Part shown: positions 63,957 through 64,000 of the stretch, piece after piece
Layout: each line of letters opens with the position of its first letter
Position numbering within the stretch: the first letter of the stretch is position 1
Assembly (NCBI RefSeq): GCF_003996985.1
Contig: NZ_RJJX01000001.1
Location: forward strand, 186,001 to 250,000
From: Ancylomarina longa
Lineage (GTDB): Bacteria > Bacteroidota > Bacteroidia > Bacteroidales > Marinifilaceae
Direction: 5' to 3'
DNA: 64,000 bases
Position numbers and translations under genes: made by a program
The notes under the pieces: generated by a model
Seen by the model: only the letters and a program-made list of their open reading frames with translations
Told to the model about the DNA's origin: nothing
Database searches by the model: none

Positions 63957-64000
63957 AAGCTTCGTATTTATAAATCTTCATTAAAATAAAAAAATAGGTT

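Overview
The window looks like chromosome from an AT-rich member of the Bacteroidota, probably a marine or sediment Marinilabiliales/Marinifilaceae-type organism. The phylum call rests on several things: candidate -7 boxes of the Bacteroidetes form TAnnTTTG, almost no Shine-Dalgarno leaders, many SPII lipoproteins (Cys at residue 17-24), a FecI/FecR plus TonB-receptor locus, a eukaryote-like GH13_8 branching enzyme and an IS1380-type insertion sequence. The genus is a guess. No rRNA, tRNA or CRISPR was seen.

Layout. (1) 1-18.6 kb, minus strand: a 13-gene acyl-CoA catabolic operon. It holds a complete short-chain beta-oxidation set (crotonase, 3-hydroxyacyl-CoA dehydrogenase, thiolase, acyl-CoA dehydrogenase) and its electron outlet (EtfBA plus a split ETF:menaquinone oxidoreductase). 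It also holds the B12-dependent fused mutase IcmF and a methylcrotonyl-CoA carboxylase branch (MccA, MccB, LiuC-type hydratase) ending in an AtuA-family protein. This fits valine/leucine and short-chain acid oxidation feeding menaquinone. (2) 18.9-28.8 kb: YebC, a lipoprotein HEFGH metallopeptidase, an exonuclease-BRCT protein with lost catalytic Asp residues, an OB-fold lipoprotein, a LytS/LytTR two-component pair and a secreted six-hairpin glycosidase. (3) 28.8-31.4 kb: a small accessory patch bounded by att-like direct repeats, with a 41-bp tandem array, an orphan membrane gene and a complete IS1380-family element sitting in a hairpin loop. (4) 31.4-36.8 kb: thiol/redox and SAM recycling (OvoA, OxyR-ABM, Pfs-LuxS). 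(5) 36.9-42.6 kb: DUF3592 protein, U32/RlhA-like protein, Dcp-type M3 peptidase, a REP-like inverted repeat, TetR.

(6) 43-50.4 kb: a respiratory sulfur locus. One minus-strand operon encodes an octaheme tetrathionate-reductase-family cytochrome, a cytochrome b fused to a PAS domain, three exported rhodaneses and a porin. A divergent Crp/Fnr regulator lies beyond two TGAT-N4-ATCA boxes placed exactly 22 bp apart. (7) 50.7-58.2 kb: a cell-surface signalling module. A TonB receptor without an STN domain is followed by an ECF sigma factor, a FecR anti-sigma, an STN-domain protein with surface G-x-Q-[IV]-[SA]-G repeats, and a shorter repeat paralogue. The first and last genes carry the same GGGGTATC-N13-GTC promoter, which suggests an STN sensor uncoupled from its transporter. 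(8) 58.5-64 kb: an unknown helical protein, a 42-bp tandem array open in frame on both strands, and a branching-enzyme/alpha-amylase pair.

The most system-like candidates for novelty are regions 6 and 7. Recurring intergenic tandem arrays of 41, 41 and 42 bp with unrelated units are a separate puzzle.
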